64,000 bases of DNA from assembly GCF_016920785.2 (NCBI RefSeq), contig NW_024609835.1, forward strand, positions 87,206,243 through 87,270,242, in the 5' to 3' direction. The notes under the pieces are model-generated. The model was given only the letters and a program-made list of their open reading frames with translations, was not told the origin of the DNA and ran no database searches. The translations under genes and the position numbers were made by a program. This DNA comes from Ixodes scapularis. Lineage: Eukaryota; Arthropoda; Arachnida; Ixodida; Ixodidae. Shown here piece by piece: positions 52,558 through 64,000 of this stretch; the first letter of the stretch is position 1, and every line of letters begins with the position of its first letter.

Positions 52558-53937
52558 TTAACTTTATAATCCACGTTACAGAAGTAGATAGGTCTATAGA
52601 TTTCCATCGTTTTAAACATTTGTTCGCCTTTTGTTTTCGGCACTAGAACAGTATGTCCACTATAAAAAAAAAAGGTTAAAGAGTTTCTTTGAACGTGTGC
52701 CTCTTGAAAATGTTTAGCAGTACTGGAAATATTTGATCTCGAAACTATTTCTAAAATTCTCCACTAAGTCCGTGTGGACCAGGTGTTTTGCCATTCAGCA
52801 GCGAGTCAACAGCAGCTGTGATTTTATTTCGTTTTATTGCCTTCTATCAAACTTTTGTCTTCCTTGCTAAGCTTTAGCTTCAAAGCTAACAGTTGTTCGA
52901 CGTGAGACTCATACCTTATTGATATTGATTTTCCAAATATAGGTATAAAAGTTCTGAAATTAATCTATAATTTCTTTGGGCTCAGTCAGTGTAGAGCCGC
53001 CGTTTTGTATATCAACAATCCTTTTGCTAATGCTTAACGTCGGTCATAACCTAGGGCTCTCCGTGTAGGCTGTTCACCAAGCACAAAGCTCTTCTTCCGG
53101 GAACGAACTAAGGCTCCTCGGTACTTCTCTGTTTCGTATTTCTGAAGCGTAGCTCTAACTACGTTAACATCAACACTGTATATGCCTGGATTTAGGCATT
53201 CTAGCTCATGTAACTTTACAAGATTTGGAACCAAATCACTTTGTTCTTGCTTGTTTTCATGGGCAATAACTGCGGATTTCTCAATTACTAGGTTTTCTGC
53301 CTCCTGCTTGAAACTATCCCATTTAGCAAAAATATACATTTTTACTATTTGTAGCGTGTCTGACCAAACTAAAACAATTTTCATTTTAAATTCTTCTTCC
53401 CCAAGTAGTTTTACGTTCAATTTCTATAACTCCTACTGCCCGTGAAAAGCTCGTCTTATATGTTGATCATAGCTGACCGTCAGAAGACAGTGATCGGAAA
53501 AAAATACTTGTTTCACTTGCCATACCTACTCATGAAGTCAAATATAATGCCTGAGACGTAAATCCTATCCAACTGTGTGTGAGACGTTCCTTAAAAATGA
53601 TTGTACCTTACGGGTTCTCTCATTCTACAGGCAAAATCAACTAGACTGTGCTCTTGAAGCATGTCCTGAAGGGCAGTTGCATTAGCGTCATACCCAGTTT
53701 GTGTTTCCGATCAATCCTTTGTTCTACACACGCACTTTATATCTCCCATTTCCACTGAGGCTCAATCGGTGTCTAGTAGCGTTACCAGAAGCTCAAAAAA
53801 CGAACATCTTGCCCTTGGAGTGTTTCCCGCATAAAGGACAATGAAGTGCTAATTCATAGCTCCAAAACAAACGTCACAAGAAATAAGACGCCCTCCCAGA
53901 TCAATGTCACATAACGGATATTAGTTATGCGGCTTTG

Positions 53938-54034
53938 CTGACGCATAACGAATACGCGTTAGCAAAGCCGCTGGTCTCTCTACAGGATGAAAAGAAAACA
54001 TTCTGCAGAGAGACCAGCGGCTTTGCTAACGCAT
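53938..54034. repeat. Local inverted repeat inside the LINE endonuclease region
   Basis: TAGCAAAGCCGCTGGTCTCT near 53959 and the complement AGAGACCAGCGGCTTTGCTA near 54009 surround GGATGAAAAGAAAACATT. It breaks the endonuclease frame. Confidence 0.75.
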
Positions 54035-54279
54035 ATTTGATATTCATTTACAAAAAGCTCTAAAGCCTCTGCGATGTTTTCACCTGAAGAGAGCTTACTC
54101 TTTTGTACTGCCGCGATGTCAACCTTTTCTTGTTTGAAAAGTCGCAACAGCTGATATCGGTAAGTCATACTTTGTGTCCACAGCTGTCAGTCGGCAGTGG
54201 GTCGTGCTTAGTCCATCAATTGGCTAGCGATCGGCGGCAGCGAGTCATATCGCACTTATTCCAACATAATTATTCTTAA

Positions 54280-54558
54280 AGCCGATCCCAGCCGACGTCT
54301 CGATTCGCTGGAGTCCATCAAGCAGTGCAAAGTGCGCACATGATCACGGCGCTCGTTTTCTTTCTGGGTTTGCGGTCCCCGGCTCAACCAATCACGCAGG
54401 ATAAAAAGAAAAAGCAGGATCACGACGGTTTTATCGTGCGCGATTGGTTTAGTTGCGGTGGCAACAAGCATTCAAAGACGATGGTAATGATGCTCTTTTG
54501 GCACCGTTTGATTGACTCCTTTGACTCGAAGCGTCGGCTGCGGTCATACTTAATTAAC
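54280..54558. mobile_element. MITE-like repeat with inverted ends; contains copy 2 of the 5839 repeat
   Basis: CCAGCCGACGTCTCGATTCG (54292) is inverted as CGAAGCGTCGGCTGCGG near 54527. The interior aligns with 5839-5976. No duplication was resolved. Confidence 0.5.
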
Positions 54559-54749
54559 TCCGGTCAATATTTTTGAATTTGGTATCACGACTGTTTGCAG
54601 CTAAAGCCGTGTTCCTGAATTACAAAGTATTTTTTTTTTGATAATGCGCGTAGTTTTATAACTATCATGGCTCAAAATTTAGTTTCGGACTGCAAAACCG
54701 AAACTATCTGCTAGGAAGGGGTCGCAACACTGATCATCAACCAAACGAA

Positions 54750-54822
54750 CTTAGGCTAGGTGGCGCAAGCTACCGCCCGTTACAAAGGGTATACCCATTA
54801 ACATATATTCATCTATCCATCG
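54750..54822 (-). repeat. Dispersed GATGGAT repeat, copy 2
   Basis: This is the reverse complement of the 6405-6480 repeat (TTAGGCTAGGTGGCGCAAGC, ACAAAGGGTATA, ATCTATCCATC). Confidence 0.6.
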
Positions 54823-55529
54823 GCCGCGACGTGACGTCACCGTGGTGCTGCGGTACGCGCTACAAGCCATTAACCGCAGCAGCTCCACCCAACGTTGGCT
54901 CCACCGCGACGTGACACCAGGAGGGTGCTGCGCCAGTGTTCCTTGACTAAAAGCTAACCCCCTTGCCGCTCGCTATAAAGAGCAGCTGGTCGTATCTTTA
55001 AAATCCGTTTTAGTGCAGTACGCGGCTTCACTTTGACGTAATATTTCGGCTGTAATCATATATCGTGGTGATAGAGCGATACCAGACAGTCACTTGTTCG
55101 TTTCTATCAGCCAATAAGAGCTCAGCGTTCTGACGTCCCCGCAACCCCTGTGCAAGGAGCAGACGAAGTTGCGCTCGATCCACACACGTGGACTTCCGAT
55201 ATCAGCGGGTGAATCACAACGTACCAGAAGATAGCGCAGCGGGCGTATGACGTCAGAGCTTGGGAGAAAAGTCAATCGATAGAGTAAAGAGAGCTAGGGA
55301 AACCTCATCCCCCCGCGAATATTTCAGCTACAACAAGGGGCTACTTACCATTCAAGAGCACTAAGAATTCGAGGCTCTATACGTACCTGCCAAAGAATCA
55401 GAATTAACCTACGAAAAAACTTCACAATAAAACGTGCTTCCAACACATTCAATTCGTGAAACATTTTAAACGCATCTCGATTATTTTTTTGAACCTGGAG
55501 TTCACAAGAGTGCCGTGTGTGTAGACATA
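54823..55529. other. Intergenic DNA, no gene recognised
   Basis: TATAAAGAGCAGCTGG near 54983 looks like a TATA box, but no open frame follows. Confidence 0.35.
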
Positions 55530-55890
55530 GCCTCCTCTATACTGACAAAGCATGGCAGATCGCCACGTGACGCGGCCGCCGAAAGTGAAAAGGTAGAGCG
55601 GCAGGCAAGAGTTATGTGACGGACGCCGCGCTACGGCGAGAAACCGAAACACACTTGTCCCGAGCGATGGAATGTCCGCTCGTGCTTCTCGCATTCCTCG
55701 AGCTACCGCTTCTTTTCTCGTCGGGTTTGAAAACCACGTATCAGGTCCTCGCCGCTGCAAAAGCTTGGCGCTGAATACCGGACTCCCCGAGAAATGCTCT
55801 GTGCTACCAGATCCTCGCGCTCCAAATCTGCAATTGGGCACTCTATGGCTCCATCATCGAACTGCCAGGCTTTGTGAGTATAGAGGAGGC
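55530..55890 (-). repeat. Dispersed repeat with two open frames, copy 2
   Basis: Counterpart of 8170-8450. Both frames (AWQFDDGAIECPIADLERED and FGARGSGSTEHFSG) remain open, so the copies are recent or were selected. Confidence 0.6.
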
Positions 55891-58800
55891 TATGGTGCAG
55901 CGCATCCGAAACCACCCATAAGCTCCCCGCAATTAAGCGTAGCACATCAAAGCGCAAGTATAATGCACGCACCAGACATTCTGTGCTTCTCGGATTTATC
56001 AAAATGATCGAGGAAAGTGCAACTTTTTAGTGGCACGCCAGCTAGTCGCATAGCCTAGACGATGCGAGTGGCGCTCCATTTCAGGTGAAAGTAAATGTAT
56101 TCTTGGATATCAGACATATGCGCGTATGCAGGATCACCAGTTGTATCGTATAGGCAATACAGGAGAAAACTCTGTGCAATATTCACACAGCATACAAAGA
56201 CGCACGCAAGCTTTCGTGAACAGCAAGCATGCCCCTCCCCCCCCCCCCCTTTTTTTTTTTTTTTTTTTTTACAGAAACTAACACTTTGATTGTTCTCTTT
56301 TTTTATTTCCTTTCATTCCGATTACAGTCGATTTTCTTTTCTTAGCAGAAACTAAAACAAATACCGATCTATTGATTGCGCGATTTCAGATAAATCGAAC
56401 AAAGGGTGGGGGTTAACATTTTTGATTTACTCGATATTTTATAAGTCATTCCCTAATTTATAGTATAAATAAATGCGTTAAAATGTTGTTTAAAAATGTA
56501 TTTACTCTATTTCTTTATTATCGGTGAACTTATTCACTACCAAACAGCTCGTAAAAACGAGTGTCCACCTCTTTATGGTCTACGAGTTTTTGTATCCCGG
56601 GCCATTTCGCTGGACGAAAATATTTATAGATCCCTCTATCTTATTCAATAGATATGTCATATACAATATTACGCGAAGTAAAAACGTCGTCCAGCGGCCA
56701 CCCTTTGTTCCATCTTATCTGAAATCACCCCCGCCATAGCAAATTTAGTATCATTTGTTCGACATTTTGTCCCACGCTCCACGGCAAACCATTTCGCGCA
56801 CTGGCCGCACTATATACAGCACTCGCGTCGTTTCGCGATAAAAGCCGTGCTTCGGTAATCGTTCGATGAAACAATCTGGTCCTTCCAAAGTGGCCCCGAT
56901 TCTGGCCGGAGTGTGGTGCAATAGCGACATCCCCGCCTGCCGTGCATCCATCACGACGATTCGCGTGGCACGCCATGCGCGGGCAAAGCCTTTTAAGGGT
57001 GCATTAGAGGCCTCGTATGACCCACTGTGTGCCGACGAGGACGGCAGTTTCATGCACGTCCACACTCTGTCAACAACAGGCACCGAGCTCTCGCTTAAAG
57101 GAGCCGTGCCACAATATTGGTAGGAACGTTTCTCGCTTCAACAGCAGCTTACTGGCACTGGTGGATCCCGAGTATACTAGCACGCAACGTCATTGACCGA
57201 GAGGCTTCTTTGTCGACGCGTAATTTTGAGGAAGAGTCATGAACCATTCCACTCTGTGAAGGTAGATGACCAGCGCAACTGTTTAGCACACGACACAGAC
57301 CCGCTCCGAGAAGCCAGAAGAAACTAGACACGCGCGACGGGACCGCCACCCGGAGGAAAGTAGACACGTGTGACAGGACCGCCACCCCGGGAGAGCAGAA
57401 GGAAAGGAAACTAGGTACGCAAGCGGGGGCTTGGAACGACGACAGAGAGAGGGCGGGGCTAGCGTAGACATGGCCGACGCGGGTCGCACAGCCGCAAATC
57501 TTTCAGAAACCTTTATTATCTACCTGAGAATTTACTGCTCTTAAAAAATGGTACTTATTGATAACTAATTTATTAAAAATGCATATCCAAGTGATGAGAC
57601 GTGTAAGCTTTTGCATATAATGAAGCGATTTTAAATCAAACACAGGACCTGAGTTTTTGTTCCCGCGCACGGAAATTCCACGAAACCCTTGCCATAAACA
57701 GCTTCGCAGTAAAATCGGGCGTTCTTTTTTTTTTCAGTTCTTCCTTAGCAAAACTCGATGACGACGTTGTGGGGATCGCGTTGTTGGTGTTGTCAACCAT
57801 GCAATTCCCAGGATTTCTATTGTATTTTTGGAGGTGGCGGTGTTGGTAGTGAGGTGGTGGTCCGAGAGGTGATGTTGGGTACCGGCGCAAGGCTGCATGA
57901 ATGGCCTTGAATACCGGTGGTGGCGATGTCTTGCCTTGTCAATGTTGAGAAAGGAGTGGCAGCCGCTGCTGCAGCCTTCGTCGAGGCCGGGGAGTGAGCG
58001 TTGAGTTCATCCGCGAAAGGGACCCGGTAGCGTCGGGCGCCTGCGTCCTCGCGGGACCCTGCCGACGGCGAGAAAGGACGCCGCTAACTGCCTGACTTTA
58101 CTATTCCGAATCCCAGAATTAACTGTTTCGAAAGCGACACTAGCACGCACGAGCTGAGCACGTGCCACTGCCAGTGGGGCACGCGCTTCTCACGTTCAAA
58201 CGTGCCCGTACGACCGCTAAACTTGGCTAAACTCAGAATACTACATTCTCTCTTTCTTAATATTTTTTTTTACACAAACAAACATAATGGGAGAATACAA
58301 AGCCAAACAAAGATTACGAAATCACTCTGAAACACGCCCTATTCTCCCTTTCTAATTTTTAAACCTTTGCTAAAGTGAAAGGTAAGTACTATACAAAAAC
58401 ACGAATCTCTACTTTCGTAATGAAGACCCTAAAATAAAAAGAAGAATCAAGTCCGGTGAAAAGTCAGTGTCATTTCAATGGTTCAGTCAAATTCGGAGAA
58501 AACGCCGACTCATGAATGTGTATGAAAGTTCGTTGAGAATCGTTATTGTTCTCAAAACTTCGGTACTTTGATCGTCGAACGCAAAACACTTTTCGAAAGC
58601 TAAGCCTATTCCTGGCACCACTCGTCTTGCTCGCAAGAGGAGCTAATTTTTCCGCATACGACGGTGCCAAGGAACAGCTGCTCACCGGCGAAAGCGAAGC
58701 ACAACGCAAAGTGGCTTCGGCTGAAATCTCTTGGCGTGTACGGGCGCGCTCTTTCTATGAAGTTGTGTCATGAAAGTTATATGCAGCAGAATACCCGGGC

Positions 58801-58923
58801 TTTGCAGCGGAACCAGGCGCTGCAAGAACATCAAATGCAGCAGAAAATCGGGCCTCACAGGAAAACCAGGCGCTGCACTCTTACATCTCGGCGGGGTGCC
58901 AATGAAGACAGTCATGTCGGGAG
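55891..58923. other. Sparse region with a C/T tract and a GC island
   Basis: A C13-T21 tract lies at 56237-56270. A GC-rich patch at about 57900-58230 carries no frame I can assign. A short frame MADAGRTAANLS near 57471 has no support. Confidence 0.35.
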
Positions 58924-59009
58924 GCAGGAGCTTGCGGCCATCTTGGGCACTGACTAGGATCGGCACGCAGGAGCTTGCGGCCATCTTGGGCACTGGCTGG
59001 GATCGGCGT
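58924..59009. repeat. 43-bp tandem duplication
   Basis: GCAGGAGCTTGCGGCCATCT at 58924 and again at 58967, each followed by TGGGCACTG and GGATCGGC. Confidence 0.9.
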
Positions 59010-59130
59010 CGGAGCATCACGACGATAAAAAAAAAAAACAGCTTGAGCTTAACTTCGCTACATCTCCGAATTCTTGGAACCTCAGCCTGAACGTACAACA
59101 CAAAAACAAAACTCAATTTGAAGGAAGTCT

Positions 59131-59320
59131 ACGTCATCGCAGGGCGAACGGGAAGGAAAAAAAATCGCTCTCTCTGAAGGCCAGCTACCTAGGCCCGGGC
59201 TTACTTCTCGCCTGGAACAATGTTCACGTCATCGCAGGGCGGACGGAGCAAAAAAGAAATGTGCTGTCTCGCAAGACCAGCTAACTGTCTCAGTCAAGGC
59301 TTATTTCTTCCCTGGAACAA
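59131..59320. repeat. 95-bp tandem duplication
   Basis: ACGTCATCGCAGGGCG starts at 59131 and 59226. Both copies end CCTGGAACAA. The second abuts the MITE at 59319, so the AATAG terminus may have been acquired at this site. Confidence 0.85.
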
Positions 59321-59546
59321 TAGACCGATCTTACCGAGCGTTCCACGCATGCGTGACGCCGCCATAACTGTAGTTCGTAGGAGGCAGACGCCAGTTCACG
59401 CGACAGCTCATGCTGCCTCGTGGTCTGCTTGCGCAAACCTCCAGCAGGGTTGTCGCGCGTGCAGAAAGACTACAGCTCTCACGATGCATATCGGCAGCGG
59501 TGGCATACTCAAACTAACTCAAACAAGCTGGTGAGCTCGGTCTATT
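59319..59546. mobile_element. MITE with AATAGACCGA ends, copy 2 (228 bp)
   Basis: AATAGACCGATCTTACCGAG and, inverted, AATAGACCGAGCTCACCAGC. Related to 46526-46742. Confidence 0.8.
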
Positions 59547-60438
59547 GATTCAGGAACGCGCTGCGTCCGAAAAAAACAAGTAAAGCTATAAAAAAATTAA
59601 CTCGATGTTCGAAACGTTAGGCGTATACTTCAGTTCCGAGACGCTCTGGTTGGGAGAAACAAGTACTACCTGGCTCGAAGTAGGCCGCACGAAAAGAAAG
59701 AGAGAAAAGGAGAAAAACCAAACGCTAGCTCGACTGGTCCGAAATAATCATAACGAAACGCCGGAAGGCTGCGAATAAAAAACAAAACAAACAACTTAGG
59801 ATGCGCCGGTTCTCGCCAACTATGCGACCGGGACGCAGGGCTTGCCTTGAAACTTTCGTTGCCCTTGTCGAATCCCATCCTCGTCGCCATATTGTATTTT
59901 TTTAAACGTTTCCGTGATTATGCGGTTATCGGGGGCTGAAACAACTTCCGCAAGGCCCAACTTGCGACTCACACATTTCGCACCGGTTCTCAGACACTCC
60001 AACGTTGAAACAAAGCCAAGAGTATGCGAAAATTGCATGCTAAGAGTCTTATCGATCCTCGAACACCTCCGGGAATCAGAGCACCACTACGGCGACATGA
60101 CTGGTTCGATCTCGCACAGAAAAGGTATAAAGTTCAGATCTTCACGTTATACCTGCGTCAGGTCAGAGAGCACGAAGTCCGAAATCGCCGGCAAGCAGCT
60201 GCACATCACGACTCCGCGCACCGAACAAACTTGCATCCACCAGCTCTGGGCCCTGCCATCTTACCGGTGACATCGCGGCTCTTGCGAGGTCACGTGACGA
60301 GTAGTCACTCGGTTGCTATGCGCACGGGGCCAGCTCGGCTTGTTGCTATGGTACCGAGTGTGACGAATCGCGGTGAGAGGCGGCATAGGGAAAAGCGTGG
60401 CGGGCTCTAGTTCACACTGATCCTATTTCTTACGTTAA
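59547..60438. other. Intergenic DNA, no gene recognised
   Basis: Overlapping frames of 118-128 codons at 59914-60410 lack known motifs and have no codon bias visible by eye. Confidence 0.35.
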
Positions 60439-61270
60439 AGGGGTCATGAAACAATTTTCCCACTTTTTCCTGTTAAGCTTTCCTCCTCAACTCATAGATC
60501 GCGCAAGCTACCAAACAGTTCCCAGAAGACGTAAATGGGGGAGTCTCCTCTTGCTCGGATTCTCCTTTGTGTACCCGGACACAGCCATTATTCCCCTAGA
60601 AGATTATACTTCGATTCACCTTATGTGCGAGCGAAGGCAAAGCTGGAAGCGCGAGCACGGAAGCTCCGTGCGTTCAGGCTTTGCTCGAGCGTGCAAGCTG
60701 GGGTGAAACGCACAAAGCGCTGGTCTTGCGCTTCTAGCTTTGGCTTCGCTCGCAGATAAATTGAAACAAAGTATAGCCCTTCGCTCAAAATTCAGGTAAA
60801 AGTTGCTTCCCTACCCCGCTCACCCCGAAGCTGACGGTGCTGTGGAAGCTACACGCTCGTTGGGCCAGCCACATTTTTGCCACGTGATGACGCTCTCTCG
60901 CGCATACCCACGCGCAGAGAATGAGGTCAGGTGATGAAAAGGAGGCGGCGGATCGATCCGGCTAGCTTGTAGCTTCCACCGCAATGTCGGCTTAGGGGTG
61001 AAGGGAATAAGTGACGTCCGGTGTCCTGTGACGTGCGTTTGGACCCGGCGGCGCGCTTTGGGGAACGCGGATGTATCACAATGGAAAGGCAGAGAGCTTA
61101 CGAAGGGAAGGAGGTACGAAATAGTCAATTATTTTCAAATTTTCGTACCGGAAGTCGGGCTTTTGAGTTTCTACCTTTTTTTTTTCTTTTGGCCCACTGA
61201 ACGACTTGCTATTAGTAAAATCCCAATCTAAATTGATTTATCCCAGCCCAAAATTCGTTTCATGGGCCCT
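60439..61270. mobile_element. Second TTAA-specific Kolobok/T2-like element, 832 bp
   Basis: AGGGGTCATGAAACAATTTT at the left is matched by the complement AGGGCCCATGAAACGAATTT at the right. TTAA flanks both ends (60435-60438, 61271-61274). The ends match the element at 50887 but the interior differs. Confidence 0.8.
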
Positions 61271-63584
61271 TTAAGTTACTTTACGGAATATTACGTTGAA
61301 GTCACCGGCACCTCTGTGCTTCATATTAAGCGAGGCTACCAGTTTAAGGAGAAAGCATGACACGCGACATTTGAGACAGGAATGTTTCGGTGACTTATGC
61401 GTAACGTAACTTAACGTAAGAAAATGGGGCAGTGTGAATGAGCCTTAACGATTTCAAGGTGGCTGAAAGCGCAACTCTGGCTCCTGTAGGGAGTTTATAG
61501 ACGTGTTCTGTTTCCTGTCGTTCTCAGTCACGTGGGTTCCGTATCTGCTATGAGGGACGAAAAACTAATAAAACATTTCAACTTGAAATATGCAAGAACA
61601 TATAGGTGAGACAGAACAAGGATGTGTGACAATCACGGATTTTTCGTTAACACCTTGCAGCGGCGGGGAGAGATCGTAATGATGTTTTACCGCATACCAG
61701 AAATGACGACATTCAAGGTGGCTGCGCCCTTGTGGAAAAGGACCTGCTCCTAGCGCCACCTGGTATTTATTCCCTCTGTCAGGTTTTGTCCTCGCACTGA
61801 CCACGCCGGGAAGAAGGAAATTCGAAGCTATTTTGAAAACATTTTTATAGCTAGGCCGCATATTATATTTTATGTTTAAGTTTGATATTTGTAATCTAAG
61901 TTGTAAAATAAGAATGACTCAAATATTTTATATTTAAGTAAAGAGCACGCCTAGCGATGGAAACAACGTCAACGACGTCGACGCAAATTTTTGTCTGGCC
62001 CCAACAGTCTTGCTTTCCGTTTGAACGACCACGCATGATTGTTCTAAGGTCCATTCTTACCCCTGCTAAATCGCTTAAATTGTTTATTGTTTTCCCATGG
62101 GGTATTTTTATTCGTAGCTCTCTCCAGACCCCCCCCCCCCCCCCTTTCTTTATAAAACAATCTACGTATATTAGTAGTCAGTTTAGCGGCAGAAAGAGTC
62201 GCTTCGCCCGGTTGTTACGAGAATCTATAAAAGTACTGTTTCCTATGCACCATGTAACTCTTTAGGTAAATGGGAGAGCCAATTTCTCCGAAAACGGAAT
62301 TTGGACAACCTTTCTTCTTTGTTCTCTCTCTCCCTTTCTTTCTCTTTATTTCTCTGCCTCCCCTTTCTTTTTACATACGTGTGTATGTCTTCCAACCTTG
62401 CTTTCTCGGGCATTTTCTAAGAGAGTTCGCGTACCATATGGAGGTCCGTCGGTAGATTCTCATTGTAGCCCAATGGGTCCTAATGGCCTTTCAAGAAATA
62501 ACCACTAACGCTACGATGAAGCGATTACTCTGCCCCCCATTGTTCGCCGTGCCTCCCTTCGTCTTGGTTTAGCTCTCTGTTTACCTAGGAATTCCAGGAG
62601 ATTTTTCTTTTTTCCGGCGCTTTTCCAGGTTCATTTAAACACCCCTTTTTCGCGAAATTGAACATTTTGCGAGAATGGCGCGGTTGGACAGCCGACGGTG
62701 TACTTAAGAATCGCAGCAGCCGAGATTGGGCAGTTGCGAAGGAATTGCAGTAATTCCATCTTTCTTTTTGTGTGTGTGTGTGTGTGTGCTACATTTTCTT
62801 TTTGTTTCCTTCTCAAGTATTGCACACAAAAAGATATCTAGTCGTGCGTTTTTTTCCCCTTACTTAAATATTTTATATACCAGTGTTTTCCCCCCTTTGA
62901 CAGAGAACAATTTGTAGTGATCTAATCGATGGGTCGTAGCAATCTCTAAAGGATTCTTTCTGTTTTGTTTTGCCGCTGTACTCTGTTTCCTTCCGAATCA
63001 CCTTTTATCGACGATCGATTCAAGGGCTAAGAAATAAATGCGAACGACAACAACTGTCGATGTGTTGTGTGAATATTCGTGAATACGAGGAGGTGTATCC
63101 TCGTATGAGACAAAGCTTCTGCACAAGTTTTTTCTAGTTCGCTGGTTCGTGCCAAGCCGAGCGAGAGCCCCGCGTTAATATACACGCGTATAGGCTCCTG
63201 TAGCTCTTCTTTCGCTGTAGCGTTAATCCCACTTTAAACGTAACAGTAACGCCAACCCTGCCAGGGCGTTGCTGAATGTAACGGCGATTGTTGCATCCTG
63301 ATTCGTGTCCGATTTTTGATAGCGGGTAATGAAAAAAGAGGCCTCATCGGCTGCCCACTTATAATTGAAGGCTCGAGACTGAACGCCTCATGCCAGTTTA
63401 AAACTTTGGGTGACTGTGAAAAATCACCATTCTTTCGACGCACTTCGACCTTCACAATCCCGTATCTTCCAGCTGTCCGAGACTTTTCGAGAAAAAAATC
63501 GGCGGTTCCTTGCCGTGCCAAACTGCCGCGATGGCGGAGAACCCGCAGACTCTTCTGTACACCGTTTTGGAGCGTTTACACTCG
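61271..63584. other. AT-rich intergenic DNA with simple repeats
   Basis: A C tract (62129-62144), a TCTCTC/TTTCTT-rich patch (about 62320-62370) and a GT microsatellite (about 62770-62788). No gene recognised. Confidence 0.4.
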
Positions 63585-63773
63585 CGGATTCGCGGGCGAG
63601 TCCGCGCAGACGGAAAGTGGATTTTGGAGCCGGGTGAAGAAATCGACTCGTCGCTGGCGGAAAATCTGCATCAGCACTGGACCCGTATCCAGATTTTCCG
63701 GCAGCGACAAGTCGATTTCGCCACCCGGCTCCAAAATCCACTTTCCGCCTGCTCGGATCCGCCCGCGAATCCG
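63585..63773. mobile_element. Foldback element, about 85-bp arms
   Basis: CGGATTCGCGGGCGAGTCCG, GGAAAGTGGATTTTGGAGCC and GAAATCGACT pair with mirrored sequences to 63773. The 117-codon frame across it (63510-63860) is a product of the palindrome, though an ATGGCGGAGAA start lies outside the arms. Confidence 0.8.
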
Positions 63774-64000
63774 AAGGTATACACGCGCCATTACAGGGCC
63801 CCGTTTAAATTTAGTTTGTCTCGCGTCCCAGTTCATATCGTGTGTGGTGTTGTAGTATAGAAGTGGTCTATTGCTTAGAAGGAAAAGAATACAGCTGCAT
63901 AGTCTGTCTCCCAGGAGGGGTCACTTTCGTCATCCAGTTTCGGGGGAGGGGATGCAAGGAAGAAAGGTAGGAATGGAATATTTTAACATTAAGGTCGTTG
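63774..64000. other. End of window, no feature
   Basis: No recognisable motif. Confidence 0.4.

Larger units (their letters stand above)
50350..54168 (-). pseudogene. L1/Tx1-like LINE, decayed, split by a TTAA element
   Basis: Read on minus, recognisable blocks follow in the right order. An endonuclease start (QLLRLFKQEKVDIAAVQ, 54150) is followed by later endonuclease parts (LVDFACRMREP and LDRIYVSG, about 53650-53560) and the pre-RT linker ending RGALVRSRKKSF (53100). Then come RT block LLNGKTPGPHGLSGEF (about 52800), the block around DYKV (52570), HIDLAKAFDQISHSFLFALL (50740), TQGCPSS (50550) and FADDVAFF (50415, the catalytic Asp pair). Many stops and frame changes intervene. The intact element would reverse-transcribe its RNA at nicked DNA. 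RT is interrupted by the insertion at 50887-52557. The 3' end is missing. Confidence 0.85.

Noticed and set aside
63510..63860. 116-codon frame with a good start
   Set aside because: Most of it lies within the foldback at 63585-63773, and the opposite strand reads almost the same peptide.

Overview
The window reads as non-coding, transposon-dominated DNA of a large eukaryotic genome. Coding regions are split by GT/AG introns, there are no operons, and there are many homopolymer and microsatellite tracts. LINEs, tRNA-derived SINEs, Ty3/Gypsy LTRs and at least six kinds of DNA transposon are nested in one another. Several dispersed repeats (the 6405-6480 motif, the LINE tail at 4073-4283, the tRNA-like repeats) look to me like those of hard ticks. 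That is recall, not a search; 'arthropod, probably an ixodid tick' is an inference.

Layout: 1-634 Gypsy gag start and LTR on the minus strand. 674-2173 is a hAT element with an 8-bp target duplication, in a poly-C repeat whose empty-site copy lies at 9875-9957. 2220-2609 is a tRNA-like sequence between inverted repeats. 3722-4283 is a LINE 3' end. 5.3-9.5 kb holds foldback and MITE elements, including a 26-bp satellite.

10613-23086 is the centrepiece, a PIF/Harbinger element with TAA duplication. It has a four-exon HARBI1-type transposase with one frame change, a convergent seven-exon MADF/BESS partner gene that is fully open, and 11-bp-phased AGCGCT arrays at both ends. Its 5' UTR on the partner side is split by a 6.5-kb Merlin element (16398-22866) with 1,078-bp terminal inverted repeats and an 8-bp duplication.

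23750-24181 is the best candidate host gene, a 143-aa two-pass membrane protein. 25133-32016 is a degraded 6.9-kb foldback structure, invaded by mariner MITEs, a TTAA-flanked element and a near-perfect 489-bp palindrome. 33-46 kb holds an 8-bp-TSD element, hAT-like repeats, an LTR remnant and foldbacks. 48.8-54.2 kb holds SINEs and a decayed L1/Tx1-like LINE whose reverse transcriptase is split by a TTAA-specific, Kolobok/T2-like element; a second copy of that family is at 60439-61270. The last part is sparse.

The genes do not form a pathway. The only functional pairing visible is the Harbinger transposase with its MADF/BESS DNA-binding partner and the arrays they may bind. Repeat boundaries come from reading alignments by eye, and family names from motif, terminus and target-site recognition.
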